Shown piece by piece: positions 1-14,460 of a DNA stretch of 64,000 bases; the first letter of the stretch is position 1; each line of letters opens with the position of its first letter. This stretch comes from Bugula neritina (lineage: Eukaryota > Bryozoa > Gymnolaemata > Cheilostomatida > Bugulidae). The position numbers and the translations under genes are program-made. The stretch lies in the NCBI GenBank assembly GCA_964035545.1, contig CAXIUT010000183.1, forward strand, positions 806,001-870,000, written 5' to 3'. The notes below the pieces were generated by a model that had not been told where the DNA came from, did not search any database, and worked only from the letters and a program-made list of their open reading frames with translations.

Positions 1-1325
1 TACTGCAACATACCGAAATATATGGTAAACTAATGAAATATACTGTAACACATTGAAAAATACCGCAACATACTGAAATATACTGCGACACATTGCAATA
101 TACTGTAACATATTGAAATATGCTGTAGCACACTGAAATACACTGCAACATCCTACAACATACTGAAATACACTGTAACATATTGAAATACACTGCAAGA
201 AATTGAAATAGACTGCAACATAACAAAATATATGGTAAACTACTGAAATAGACTTTAACACATTGAAAAATACTGCAACATACAGAAATATACTGTAACA
301 CACTGAAATATACTGCAACATACTGAAATACACTGTAACATTCTGAAAAATACTGCAACATACTGAAATACACTGCTACATACTGAAATACACTGCAACA
401 TACTGCAAAATACTGCAACATACTGAAATACACTGTAACATATTGAAGTACACTGCAACACATTGAAATATACTGCAACATACCAAAATATATGGTAAAC
501 AACTGAAATATACTTCAACACATTGAAAAATACTGCAACATACTGAAATATACTGCGACACTTTGCAATATACTGTAACATACCGAAATATGCTCTAGCA
601 CACTGAAATACACTGCAACTCACTGAAATATACTGCAACATCCTACAACATACTGAAATACACTGTAACATATTGAAATACACTGCAAGAAATTGAAATA
701 GACTGCAACATAACAAAATATATGGTAAACTACTGAAATAGACTTTAACACATTGAAAAATACTGCAACATACAGAAATATACTGTAACACACTGAAATA
801 TACTGCAACATACTGAAATACACTGTAACATTCTGAAAAATACTGCAACATACTGAAATACACTGCTACATACTGAAATATACTGCAACATACTGCAAAA
901 TACTGCAACATACTGAAATACACTGTAACATATTGAAGTACACTGCAACACATTGAAATATACTGCAACATACCAAAATATATGGTAAACAACTGAAATA
1001 TACTTCAACACATTGAAAAATACTGCAACATACTGAAATATACTGCGACACTTTGCAATATACTGTAACATACCGAAATATGCTCTAGCACACTGAAATA
1101 CACTGCAACTCACTGAAATATACTGCAACATACTGAAATACACTGTGACATCCTGAAATATACTGCAAAATTCTGAAATACACTGCTACATACTGAAATA
1201 TACTGCAACATACTGCAACATACTGAAATACACTGCAACATACTACAACATACTGAAATACGCTGCAACACATTGAAATATACTGCAACATACCTAAATA
1301 TACGGTAATATACCGAAATATACTG
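1..1325 (+). repeat. Lead-in satellite segment, 22.1-22.9 kb type
   Basis: Position 1 aligns with 22120 (offset 22,119). After an internal 490-bp duplication the offset becomes 21,629 and holds to about 1320. The segment therefore belongs to the mixed-block type seen at 22.1-22.9 kb and 53.5-54.3 kb, not to the 4,647-bp unit. The junction lies near 1321-1335, inside the shared word CATTGAAAAA, as expected for recombination between similar decamers. Confidence 0.8.
151..1130 (+). repeat. 490-bp tandem duplication (two copies)
   Basis: The word TCCTACAACA at 151 and 641 starts two runs of 490 bp (about 151-640 and 641-1130). They match almost base for base, including the rare words TATGGTAAAC, GACTTTAACA, CTTTGCAATA and TGCTCTAGCA. 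The related segments at 22.3 and 53.7 kb carry only one copy. The length is 49 decamers, so the duplication kept the 10-bp phase. Confidence 0.85.
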
Positions 1326-4300
1326 TAACACATTGAAAAATACTGCAACATACTGAAATATATTTTAACACATTGAAAAATACTGCAACATACTGAAATA
1401 TACTGTAACACACTGAAGTACACTGCAACTGACTGAAATATACTGCAATATACAGAAATACACTGCAACATCCTACAAAATGCTGAAATACACTGTAACA
1501 TATTGAAATACACTGCAACACATTGAAACATACTGCAACATACCGAAATATATAGTAAACTACTGAAATAAACTGTAACACATTGAAAAATACTGCAACA
1601 TACTGAAATATACTGCAACATACCTAAATATACGGTAATATACTGAAATATACTATAACACACCGAAATATACTGCAACATACTGAAATACACTGTAACA
1701 TACTGAAATATACTGTAACACACTGAAGTACACTGCAACTGACTGAAATATACTGCAATATACAGAAATACACTGCAACATCCTACAAAATGCTGAAATA
1801 CACTGTAACATATTGAAATACACTGCAACACATTGAAACATACTGCAACATACCGAAATATATAGTAAACTACTGAAATAAACTGTAACACATTGAAAAA
1901 TACTGCAACATACTGAAATATACTGCAACATACCTAAATATACGGTAATATACTGAAATATACTATAACACACCGAAATATACTGCAACATACTGAAATA
2001 CACTGTAACATACTGAAATATACTGCAACATACTTAAACACACTGCTACATACTGCAACATACTGCAACATACTGCAACATACTGAAATACACTGTAACA
2101 TACTGAAATAAACTGCAACATACTACAACATATTGAAATACACTGCAACACATTGAAATATACTGCTACATACCTAAATATACGGTAATATACTGAAATA
2201 TACTGTAACACATTGAAAAAACTGCAACATACTGAAATACACTGCAACGCACTGAAATACACCGCAAAATGCTACAACATGCTGAAATACACTGTAACAT
2301 ATTGAAATCCACTGCAACACATTGAAATATACTGCAACATACCGAAATATATGGTAAACTAATGAAATATACTGTAACACATTGAAAAATACCGCAACAT
2401 ACTGAAATACACTGCAACACATTGAAATATACTGCTACATACCTAAATATACGGTAATATACTGAAATATACTGTAACGCATTGCAAAATACTGCAACAT
2501 ACTGAAATACACTGCGACACACTGAAATACGCTGCAAAATACTACAACATACTGAAATAAACTGTAACATATTGAAATACACTGCAATACATTGAAAAAT
2601 AATGCAATATACTGAAATATACTGTAACACACTGAAATATACTGCAACATACTGAAATACACTGTAACATACTGAAATATACTGCAACGTACTGAAATAC
2701 ACTGCTACATACTGAAATATACTGTAACATACTGCAACATACTGAAATACACTGTAACATACTGAGATACACTGCCGCATACTGCAACATATTGAACTAC
2801 ACTGCAACACATTGAAATATATTGCAACTTATCGAATATATGGAAAACTACTGAAATATACTGTAACGCATTGAAAGAGACTGCAACATACTGAAATATA
2901 TTGCGACACATTGCAATATACTGTAATATACTGAAAAATGCTGTAGCACACTGAAGTACACCGCAACATCCTACAACATACTAAAATACACTGTAACATT
3001 TCGAAATACACTGCAACACATTGAATTATACTGCAACATAACGAAATATATGGTAAACTACTGAAATATATTTTAACAAATTGAAAAATAGTGCAACATA
3101 CTGAAATATACTGTAACACACTGAAGTATACTGCAACATACTGAAATACACTGTAACATACTGAAATATACTGCAACATACTAAAATACACTGCTACATA
3201 CTGAAATATACTGCAACGTACTGCAACATACTGCAACATACTGAAATACACTGTAACATACTGAATTACACTGCAACATACTACCACATATTGAAATACA
3301 CTGCAACACATTGAAATGTACTACAACATACCGAAATATATGGTAAACTACTAAAATATACTGTAACAGATTGAAAAATACTGCAACATACTGAAATATA
3401 CTGCGACACCTAGCAATATACTGTAACATACTGAAATATGCTCTAGCACACTGAAATACAATGCAACTTACTGAAATATACTGCAACATGCTGAAATACA
3501 CTGCAACATCCTACAATATGCTGAAATACACAGTAACATATTGAAATACACTGCAACACTTTGAAATATACTGCAACATACCGAAATATATGGTAAACTA
3601 CTGCAACATACTACAACATACTGAAATACACTGCAACACATAGAAATATACTGCGACATACCTAGATATACGGTAATATACTGAAATATACTGTAACACA
3701 TTGAAAAATACCGCAACATACTGAAATATACTGCGACACATTGCAATATACTGTAACATATTGAAATATGCTGTAGCACACTGAAATACACTGCAACATC
3801 CTACAACATACTGAAATACACTGTAACATATTGAAATACACTGCAAGAAATTGAAATAGACTGCAACATAACAAAATATATGGTAAACTACTGAAATAGA
3901 CTTTAACACATTGAAAAATACTGCAACATACATAAATATACTGTAACACACTGAAATATACTGCAACATACTGAAATACACTGTAACATTCTGAAATATA
4001 CTGCAACATACTGAAATACACTGCTACATACTGAAATATACTGCAACATACTGCAAAATACTGCAACATACTGAAATACACTGTAACATATTGAAGTACA
4101 CTGCAACACATTGAAATATACTGCAACATACCAAAATATATGGTAAACAACTGAAATATACTTTAACACATTGAAAAATACTGCAACATACTGAAATATA
4201 CTGCGACACTTTGCAATATACTGTAACATACCGAAATATGCTCTAGCACACTGAAATACACTGCAACTCACTGAAATATACTGCAACATACTGAAATACA

Positions 4301-5972
4301 CTGTGACATCCTGAAATATACTGCAACATTCTGAAATACACTGCTACATACTGAAATATACTGCAACATACTGCAACATACTGAAATACACTGCAACATA
4401 CTACAACATACTGAAATACGCTGCAACACATTGAAATATACTGCAACATACCTAAATATACGGTAATATACTGAAATATACTGTAACGCATTGCAAAATA
4501 CTGCAACATACTGAAATACACTGCGACACACTGAAATACGCTGCAAAATACTACAACATACTGAAATAAACTGTTATATATTGAAATACACTGCAATACA
4601 TTGAAAAATAATGCAATATACTGAAATATACTGTAACACACTGAAATATACTGCAACATACTGAAATACACTGTAACATACTGAAATATACTGCAACGTA
4701 CTGAAATACACTGCTACATACTGAAATATACTGTAGCATACTGCAACATACTGAAATACACTGTAACATACTGAGATACACTGCCGCATACTGCAACATA
4801 TTGAAATACACTGCAACACATTGAAATATACAGCAACATAACAAAATATATGGTAAACTACTGAAATAGACTTTAACACATTGAAAAATACTGCAACATA
4901 CTGTAATATACTGTAACACACTGAAGTATACTGCAACATACTGAAATACACTGTAACATACTGAAATATACTGCAACATACTGAAATACACTGCTACATA
5001 CTGAAATATACTGCAACGTACTGCAACATACTCCAACATACTGAAATACACTGTAACATACTGAAATTCACTGCAACATACTACCACATATTGAAATACA
5101 CTGCAACACATTGAAATGTACTTCAACATACCGAAATATAAGGTAAACTACTAAAATATGCTGTAACATATTGAAAAATACTGCAACATACTGAAATATA
5201 CTGCGACACCTAGCAATATACTGTAACATACTGAAATATGCTCTAGCACACTGAAATACAATGCAACTTACTGAATAATACTGCAACATACTGAAATACA
5301 CTGCAACATCCTACAATATGCTGAAATACACTGTAACATATTGAAAGACACTGCAACACTTTGAAATATACTGCAACATACCGAAATATATGGTAAACTA
5401 CTGCAACATACTACAACATATTGAAATACACTGCAACACATTGAAGTATACTGCAACATACCTAAATATACGGTAATATACTGAAATATACTGTAACACA
5501 CTGAAATATACTGCAACATACTGAAATACACTGTAACATACTGAAATATACTGCAACATACTGAAATACACTGCTACATACTGAAATATACTGCAACATA
5601 CTGCAATACACTGTAACATACTGAAATACACTGCAACATACTACAACATATTGAAACACACTGCAACACATTGGAATACACTGCAACTTACCGAATATAT
5701 GGTAAACTACTGAAATATACTGTAACGCATTGAAAAATACTGCAACATACTGAAATATATTGCGACACATTGCAATATACTGTAACATACTGAAAAATGC
5801 TGTAGCACACTGAAATATACTGCAATTCACTGAAATATACTGCAACATACTGAAATACACCGCAACATCCTACAACACACTGAAATACTTTGTAACATAT
5901 TGAAATACACTGCAACACATTGAAATATACTGCAACATAACGAAATATATGGTAAACTACTGAAATATATTT
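1326..5972 (+). repeat. Higher-order repeat copy 1 (4,647 bp)
   Basis: The order of variant words here repeats at +4,647 (copy 2) and +9,294 (copy 3), with only scattered single-base differences. The start is set where the match to 5973 begins. The length is 465 decamers minus 3 bases. The three 1-base losses are visible: a missing T after CATTGAAAAA at about 2220, a missing A in TATCGAATATATGG at about 2829, and the same loss in TACCGAATATATGG at about 5688. Copy 1 carries the 310-bp internal duplication. Confidence 0.9.
1391..2010 (+). repeat. 310-bp tandem duplication inside copy 1
   Basis: Two 310-bp runs (about 1391-1700 and 1701-2010) repeat the words CACTGAAGTA, CACTGCAACT, GACTGAAATA, TACAGAAATA, TCCTACAAAA, TATAGTAAAC and TACGGTAATA in the same order. 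Matching pairs can be found at 1411 and 1721. Units without this duplication are 4,337 bp long; units with it are 4,647 bp. Confidence 0.88.
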
Positions 5973-8900
5973 TAACACATTGAAAAATACTGCAACATAC
6001 TGAAATATATTTTAACACATTGAAAAATACTGCAACATACTGAAATATACTGTAACACACTGAAGTACACTGCAACTGACTGAAATATACTGCAATATAC
6101 AGAAATACACTGCAACATCCTACAAAATGCTGAAATACACTGTAACATATTGAAATACACTGCAACACATTGAAACATACTGCAACATACCGAAATATAT
6201 AGTAAACTACTGAAATAAACTGTAACACATTGAAAAATACTGCAACATACTGAAATATACTGCAACATACCTAAATATACGGTAATATACTGAAATATAC
6301 TATAACACACCGAAATATACTGCAACATACTGAAATACACTGTAACATACTGAAATATACTGTAACACACTGAAGTACACTGCAACTGACTGAAATATAC
6401 TGCAATATACAGAAATACACTGCAACATCCTACAAAATGCTGAAATACACTGTAACATATTGAAATACACTGCAACACATTGAAACATACTGCAACATAC
6501 CGAAATATATAGTAAACTACTGAAATAAACTGTAACACATTGAAAAATACTGCAACATACTGAAATATACTGCAACATACCTAAATATACGGTAATATAC
6601 TGAAATATACTATAACACACCGAAATATACTGCAACATACTGAAATACACTGTAACATACTGAAATATACTGCAACATACTTAAACACACTGCTACATAC
6701 TGCAACATACTGCAACATACTGCAACATACTGAAATACACTGTAACATACTGAAATAAACTGCAACATACTACAACATATTGAAATACACTGCAACACAT
6801 TGAAATATACTGCTACATACCTAAATATACGGTAATATACTGAAATATACTGTAACACATTGAAAAAACTGCAACATACTGAAATACACTGCAACGCACT
6901 GAAATACACCGCAAAATGCTACAACATGCTGAAATACACTGTAACATATTGAAATCCACTGCAACACATTGAAATATACTGCAACATACCGAAATATATG
7001 GTAAACTAATGAAATATACTGTAACACATTGAAAAATACCGCAACATACTGAAATACACTGCAACACATTGAAATATACTGCTACATACCTAAATATACG
7101 GTAATATACTGAAATATACTGTAACGCATTGCAAAATACTGCAACATACTGAAATACACTGCGACACACTGAAATACGCTGCAAAATACTACAACATACT
7201 GAAATAAACTGTAACATATTGATATACACTGCAATACATTGAAAAATAATGCAATATACTGAAATATACTGTAACACACTGAAATATACTGCAACATACT
7301 GAAATACACTGTAACATACTGAAATATACTGCAACGTACTGAAATACACTGCTACATACTGAAATATACTGTAACATACTGCAACATACTGAAATACACT
7401 GTAACATACTGAGATACACTGCCGCATACTGCAACATATTGAACTACACTGCAACACATTGAAATATATTGCAACTTATCGAATATATGGAAAACTACTG
7501 AAATATACTGTAACGCATTGAAAGAGACTGCAACATACTGAAATATATTGCGACACATTGCAATATACTGTAATATACTGAAAAATGCTGTAGCACACTG
7601 AAGTACACCGCAACATCCTACAACATACTAAAATACACTGTAACATTTCGAAATACACTGCAACACATTGAATTATACTGCAACATAACGAAATATATGG
7701 TAAACTACTGAAATATATTTTAACAAATTGAAAAATAGTGCAACATACTGAAATATACTGTAACACACTGAAGTATACTGCAACATACTGAAATACACTG
7801 TAACATACTGAAATATACTGCAACATACTAAAATACACTGCTACATACTGAAATATACTGCAACGTACTGCAACATACTGCAACATACTGAAATACACTG
7901 TAACATACTGAATTACACTGCAACATACTACCACATATTGAAATACACTGCAACACATTGAAATGTACTACAACATACCGAAATATATGGTAAACTACTA
8001 AAATATACTGTAACAGATTGAAAAATACTGCAACATACTGAAATATACTGCGACACCTAGCAATATACTGTAACATACTGAAATATGCTCTAGCACACTG
8101 AAATACAATGCAACTTACTGAAATATACTGCAACATGCTGAAATACACTGCAACATCCTACAATATGCTGAAATACACAGTAACATATTGAAATACACTG
8201 CAACACTTTGAAATATACTGCAACATACCGAAATATATGGTAAACTACTGCAACATACTACAACATACTGAAATACACTGCAACACATAGAAATATACTG
8301 CGACATACCTAGATATACGGTAATATACTGAAATATACTGTAACACATTGAAAAATACCGCAACATACTGAAATATACTGCGACACATTGCAATATACTG
8401 TAACATATTGAAATATGCTGTAGCACACTGAAATACACTGCAACATCCTACAACATACTGAAATACACTGTAACATATTGAAATACACTGCAAGAAATTG
8501 AAATAGACTGCAACATAACAAAATATATGGTAAACTACTGAAATAGACTTTAACACATTGAAAAATACTGCAACATACATAAATATACTGTAACACACTG
8601 AAATATACTGCAACATACTGAAATACACTGTAACATTCTGAAATATACTGCAACATACTGAAATACACTGCTACATACTGAAATATACTGCAACATACTG
8701 CAAAATACTGCAACATACTGAAATACACTGTAACATATTGAAGTACACTGCAACACATTGAAATATACTGCAACATACCAAAATATATGGTAAACAACTG
8801 AAATATACTTTAACACATTGAAAAATACTGCAACATACTGAAATATACTGCGACACTTTGCAATATACTGTAACATACCGAAATATGCTCTAGCACACTG

Positions 8901-10619
8901 AAATACACTGCAACTCACTGAAATATACTGCAACATACTGAAATACACTGTGACATCCTGAAATATACTGCAACATTCTGAAATACACTGCTACATACTG
9001 AAATATACTGCAACATACTGCAACATACTGAAATACACTGCAACATACTACAACATACTGAAATACGCTGCAACACATTGAAATATACTGCAACATACCT
9101 AAATATACGGTAATATACTGAAATATACTGTAACGCATTGCAAAATACTGCAACATACTGAAATACACTGCGACACACTGAAATACGCTGCAAAATACTA
9201 CAACATACTGAAATAAACTGTTATATATTGAAATACACTGCAATACATTGAAAAATAATGCAATATACTGAAATATACTGTAACACACTGAAATATACTG
9301 CAACATACTGAAATACACTGTAACATACTGAAATATACTGCAACGTACTGAAATACACTGCTACATACTGAAATATACTGTAGCATACTGCAACATACTG
9401 AAATACACTGTAACATACTGAGATACACTGCCGCATACTGCAACATATTGAAATACACTGCAACACATTGAAATATACTGCAACATAACAAAATATATGG
9501 TAAACTACTGAAATAGACTTTAACACATTGAAAAATACTGCAACATACTGTAATATACTGTAACACACTGAAGTATACTGCAACATACTGAAATACACTG
9601 TAACATACTGAAATATACTGCAACATACTGAAATACACTGCTACATACTGAAATATACTGCAACGTACTGCAACATACTCCAACATACTGAAATACACTG
9701 TAACATACTGAAATTCACTGCAACATACTACCACATATTGAAATACACTGCAACACATTGAAATGTACTTCAACATACCGAAATATAAGGTAAACTACTA
9801 AAATATGCTGTAACATATTGAAAAATACTGCAACATACTGAAATATACTGCGACACCTAGCAATATACTGTAACATACTGAAATATGCTCTAGCACACTG
9901 AAATACAATGCAACTTACTGAATAATACTGCAACATACTGAAATACACTGCAACATCCTACAATATGCTGAAATACACTGTAACATATTGAAAGACACTG
10001 CAACACTTTGAAATATACTGCAACATACCGAAATATATGGTAAACTACTGCAACATACTACAACATATTGAAATACACTGCAACACATTGAAGTATACTG
10101 CAACATACCTAAATATACGGTAATATACTGAAATATACTGTAACACACTGAAATATACTGCAACATACTGAAATACACTGTAACATACTGAAATATACTG
10201 CAACATACTGAAATACACTGCTACATACTGAAATATACTGCAACATACTGCAATACACTGTAACATACTGAAATACACTGCAACATACTACAACATATTG
10301 AAACACACTGCAACACATTGGAATACACTGCAACTTACCGAATATATGGTAAACTACTGAAATATACTGTAACGCATTGAAAAATACTGCAACATACTGA
10401 AATATATTGCGACACATTGCAATATACTGTAACATACTGAAAAATGCTGTAGCACACTGAAATATACTGCAATTCACTGAAATATACTGCAACATACTGA
10501 AATACACCGCAACATCCTACAACACACTGAAATACTTTGTAACATATTGAAATACACTGCAACACATTGAAATATACTGCAACATAACGAAATATATGGT
10601 AAACTACTGAAATATATTT
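5973..10619 (+). repeat. Higher-order repeat copy 2 (4,647 bp)
   Basis: This copy is nearly identical to copy 1 at a constant offset of 4,647. It has the same three phase-breaking single-base losses and the same 310-bp internal duplication. Private differences exist, such as GATATACACT near 7222 where copy 1 has GAAATACACT. Unit ends are arbitrary, as in any tandem array. Confidence 0.9.
6038..6657 (+). repeat. 310-bp tandem duplication inside copy 2
   Basis: This is the same two-copy 310-bp module as at 1391-2010, displaced by 4,647. Both halves keep the GACTGAAATA and TATAGTAAAC marker words. Confidence 0.87.
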
Positions 10620-10684
10620 TAACACATTGAAAAATACTGCAACATACTGAAATATATTTTAACACATTGAAAAATACTGCAACA

Positions 10685-11304
10685 TACTGAAATATACTGT
10701 AACACACTGAAGTACACTGCAACTGACTGAAATATACTGCAATATACAGAAATACACTGCAACATCCTACAAAATGCTGAAATACACTGTAACATATTGA
10801 AATACACTGCAACACATTGAAACATACTGCAACATACCGAAATATATAGTAAACTACTGAAATAAACTGTAACACATTGAAAAATACTGCAACATACTGA
10901 AATATACTGCAACATACCTAAATATACGGTAATATACTGAAATATACTATAACACACCGAAATATACTGCAACATACTGAAATACACTGTAACATACTGA
11001 AATATACTGTAACACACTGAAGTACACTGCAACTGACTGAAATATACTGCAATATACAGAAATACACTGCAACATCCTACAAAATGCTGAAATACACTGT
11101 AACATATTGAAATACACTGCAACACATTGAAACATACTGCAACATACCGAAATATATAGTAAACTACTGAAATAAACTGTAACACATTGAAAAATACTGC
11201 AACATACTGAAATATACTGCAACATACCTAAATATACGGTAATATACTGAAATATACTATAACACACCGAAATATACTGCAACATACTGAAATACACTGT
11301 AACA
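10685..11304 (+). repeat. 310-bp tandem duplication inside copy 3
   Basis: This is the same two-copy 310-bp module, displaced by 9,294 from copy 1. All three copies of the first tract have it, whereas the first two copies of the second tract have a single module. Confidence 0.87.
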
Positions 11305-12560
11305 TACTGAAATATACTGCAACATACTTAAACACACTGCTACATACTGCAACATACTGCAACATACTGCAACATACTGAAATACACTGTAACATACTGA
11401 AATAAACTGCAACATACTACAACATATTGAAATACACTGCAACACATTGAAATATACTGCTACATACCTAAATATACGGTAATATACTGAAATATACTGT
11501 AACACATTGAAAAAACTGCAACATACTGAAATACACTGCAACGCACTGAAATACACCGCAAAATGCTACAACATGCTGAAATACACTGTAACATATTGAA
11601 ATCCACTGCAACACATTGAAATATACTGCAACATACCGAAATATATGGTAAACTAATGAAATATACTGTAACACATTGAAAAATACCGCAACATACTGAA
11701 ATACACTGCAACACATTGAAATATACTGCTACATACCTAAATATACGGTAATATACTGAAATATACTGCAACGCATTGCAAAATACTGCAACATACTGAA
11801 ATACACTGCGACACACTGAAATACGCTGCAAAATACTACAACATACTGAAATAAACTGTAACATATTGAAATACACTGCAATACATTGAAAAATAATGCA
11901 ATATACTGAAATATACTGTAACACACTGAAATATACTGCAACATACTGAAATACACTGTAACATACTGAAATATACTGCAACGTACTGAAATACACTGCT
12001 ACATACTGAAATATACTGTAACATACTGCAACATACTGAAATACACTGTAACATACTGAGATACACTCCCGCATACTGCAACATATTGAACTACACTGCA
12101 ACACATTGAAATATATTGCAACTTATCGAATATATGGAAAACTACTGAAATATACTGTAACGCATTGAAAGAGACTGCAACATACTGAAATATATTGCGA
12201 CACATTGCAATATACTGTAATATACTGAAAAATGCTGTAGCACACTGAAGTACACCGCAACATCCTACAACATACTAAAATACACTGTAACATTTCGAAA
12301 TACACTGCAACACATTGAATTATACTGCAACATAACGAAATATATGGTAAACTACTGAAATATATTTTAACAAATTGAAAAATAGTGCAACATACTGAAA
12401 TATACTGTAACACACTGAAGTATACTGCAACATACTGAAATACACTGTAACATACTGAAATATACTGCAACATACTAAAATACACTGCTACATACTGAAA
12501 TATACTGCAACGTACTGCAACATACTGCAACATACTGAAATACACTGTAACATACTGAAT

Positions 12561-12562
12561 TA
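12561..12562. other. Target-site duplication, left TA
   Basis: TA is the last satellite dinucleotide before the element. The empty-site copies have a single TA in GAATTACACTGC at this point. Confidence 0.82.
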
Positions 12563-12584
12563 CACAGCTTGATTAAGGTCACCC
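12563..12584 (+). repeat. Left terminal inverted repeat of the element
   Basis: The first 22 bases agree with the reverse complement of the last 22 at 19 positions. They read CACAGC, then a 3-base divergent stretch, then ATTAAGGTCA, one mismatch, then CC. Similarity fades after this, so the TIR is short. Confidence 0.85.
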
Positions 12585-12600
12585 TTCTACTGAATCAGTA

Positions 12601-12960
12601 ATTTCATTGCTCCATTATAATTATATATGAAACAGTGCCCCACTCATAACTCAACTAATTTTGAGGCTAGAATCAAAATTCAAAAACCATCTTGTAAATA
12701 TTTTGCTGCTCTATTAGAGGCTTTTTTAAAATCTTTACCTACCCAACTCGTTGCATTTTTATGCTTCAAAAACAGTCAAAAATTGCCCATTTTCGCATAA
12801 AAAAACATGGTCTCAGTGCCCCACGAATTATTCAATTCCTAAGCAACAGATCTCTCCAAAAATTGAAACAGAGAGTTATAAGATATTTGTCTATTAGAGG
12901 CTTTTCAAAGTTTTCAGATAACCTCAATAGAATTGGTGTAAACGTGTAATTTATACACTG
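12601..12960 (+). repeat. Diverged ~180-bp subterminal duplication in the element
   Basis: Two stretches share CAGTGCCCCAC (12633 and 12814) and CTATTAGAGGCTTTT (12711 and 12891), spaced 180-181 bp apart. Weaker similarity lies between them, including AAAATTCAAAAA-like and CAAAAATTGAAA-like parts. This looks like an old tandem duplication next to the left end. Subterminal repeats are common in DNA transposons, where they may bind transposase, but no role can be shown here. A 62-codon + frame (12761-12949) overlaps it and is not credible as a gene. Confidence 0.6.
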
Positions 12961-12980
12961 ATTTTATTAAAAATTTTACT

Positions 12981-13090
12981 TCTCGCTTAGTCTGCACGCT
13001 TGGCTGAACGCCGTAGAGCTGCGCTGTTATACTAGCCATCACTGATTGCAGGGAGCTCGCGCGACCTAAGATTCATGTTTTGCGCGCTAA
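12981..13090. other. Local CpG-rich patch in the element
   Basis: About 110 bp contain around ten CpG dinucleotides (for example CTCGCGCGACC near 13056 and TGCGCGCT near 13081) inside an otherwise AT-rich, CpG-poor block. It could be a remnant regulatory segment or part of a short interspersed element. I looked for tRNA-like box A and box B and found no convincing pair. No transcript boundary is visible. Confidence 0.4.
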
Positions 13091-14460
13091 ACCAAAGGGT
13101 TAAAGTTCATCTCTGCACTAAACTAATTACATGGTATAGACTGGTTATTAGATAGTAGCTTAGTAATTGTAATCCGGCTGTTGCAATATTGCTGTACTGC
13201 CTATGGACGCGAGGCTGTACAATGTGCAATCTACTCTGAATCTAGATTTCAGTCGTATATTTATATAAAGCAGTTTCTGAAGCCTGCATACATTTCCTGC
13301 TTCGACTTGTTTCTTTCTAGTGCAAAGCAGTTTAGTAATACAGCCTGCATGATAACCCAGACATCTTAGGATGCTAGTGAAAGTTAAAGCCACTAAATTT
13401 TATACCTTTTGTGTGTGATTTCAAAGCAAATTTATTGTTCTGTAGAGTAATCTAAATTATTCTAATAATACATTTGTAACCAAATTATTTTAAAACATTA
13501 AATTTTTTTTCCGGAGTCTACAAAATTGTTGGAGGGAATTCTTAGTCAATTGAATAGTAATTGCATAATTTTCTGTAAACAATAGTAGTAAAGTCTTATC
13601 AGCTAAGTATAAGTATGTGGTGTGTGCAGTGATGAGGGTATTGAGAAATTAAACCCTGCATTTCGTATTATTGGGCCTATTATAGGCAGTGAGATGCAGC
13701 TTAAGAAGTTTAGAGAGAATTCCGACAGGTTACCAAATTAGAATTTCTTGAAAAATTTAAGAACTTATAGGCTGTTTAAGCTTTTCTGCTATTGCACCTA
13801 CCAGGCAACTTTTTTTTATAATAAAGTATTAAAATTCTGGTAGCTTACAATTAAATAAGTAGTTTCTGATTGATAAATAGTGCTTGCACGTAAGAGGCTT
13901 GTATGTAGCAGGCTTGCAATAGCAGTAAGCCATTTTGCTAATGGCTCTGGCAGTGACCAGCCCTTCATACCCAGTGACAAGGTGCTGCTATTTTTAGCTG
14001 AAATGAGCTCACGCGAATTTGAACTTAAATGCCCAACTAGACTACTTGTCAATAATGAGCAACTTAGGCAGGTTATTTTATATTGCAATATGGTTTTAAT
14101 TACAATTAGCTTTAAATAGTCAATTATGTGACCAGATTCAGCATGATGTAAAATAAATGGGTATTTAATTTCACGATTTCTTTTGGACCTGACTGAATCT
14201 CAAATAACCATAACTATGGGGTTCTAGCATTTGAGTACAAGTTTCTGTACACATATATACTACTCATTTCCTTTACTGCTTACACCAATTCATTACATTG
14301 GTAGATAACTATAGGTAGTGCACTTTCAGTCTACTAGCTCAGTAAGAGCTTCACTGCAGTTTCAAGCTAATGCCAGCAGCAGACATCGGAATAGCTTGTT
14401 TGTATTGAAGATGTGACTTCTAATCTAATTAGGTTATAACTAAAGGAGTGGAGTGTGGTT
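13091..14460. other. Element interior, no gene recognised
   Basis: This is AT-rich unique sequence. It carries only short open frames (77 codons at 13160-13393 minus, 62 codons at 13181-13369 plus, 90 codons at 13816-14088 minus, 79 codons at 13880-14119 plus). They overlap on opposite strands and have no recognisable domain. No transposase signature is seen. Confidence 0.6.

Larger units (their letters stand above)
1..12562 (+). repeat. 10/20-bp satellite array, left arm
   Basis: The whole interval is built from 10-bp words that mostly alternate between TACTGAAATA-like and CACTGCAACA-like forms, in one orientation. The + strand is rich in A and C and poor in T and G. Point variants are common, but indels that break the 10-bp phase are rare. 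The array holds a lead-in segment (1-1325) and then 4,647-bp higher-order units. It is interrupted at 12562 by an inserted element and resumes in register at 17928. There is no gene in it. Such organisation is typical of eukaryotic heterochromatic or centromeric satellites, but nothing here proves which. Confidence 0.97.
10620..12562 (+). repeat. Higher-order repeat copy 3, part left of the insertion
   Basis: This matches copy 2 at offset 4,647 up to the TA at 12561-12562, where the inserted element starts. It has private variants shared with the copy at 49126-51068 but not with copies 1 and 2. One is C at 12068 (ACTCCCGCAT), matching C at 50574. This links copy 3 specifically to the third copy of the second tract. 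Confidence 0.9.

Noticed and set aside
12985-13080. tRNA-derived SINE or tRNA gene in the CpG patch
   Set aside because: A weak box-A-like stretch (TGGCTGAACGCC) has no acceptable box B at the right distance and no cloverleaf could be drawn.
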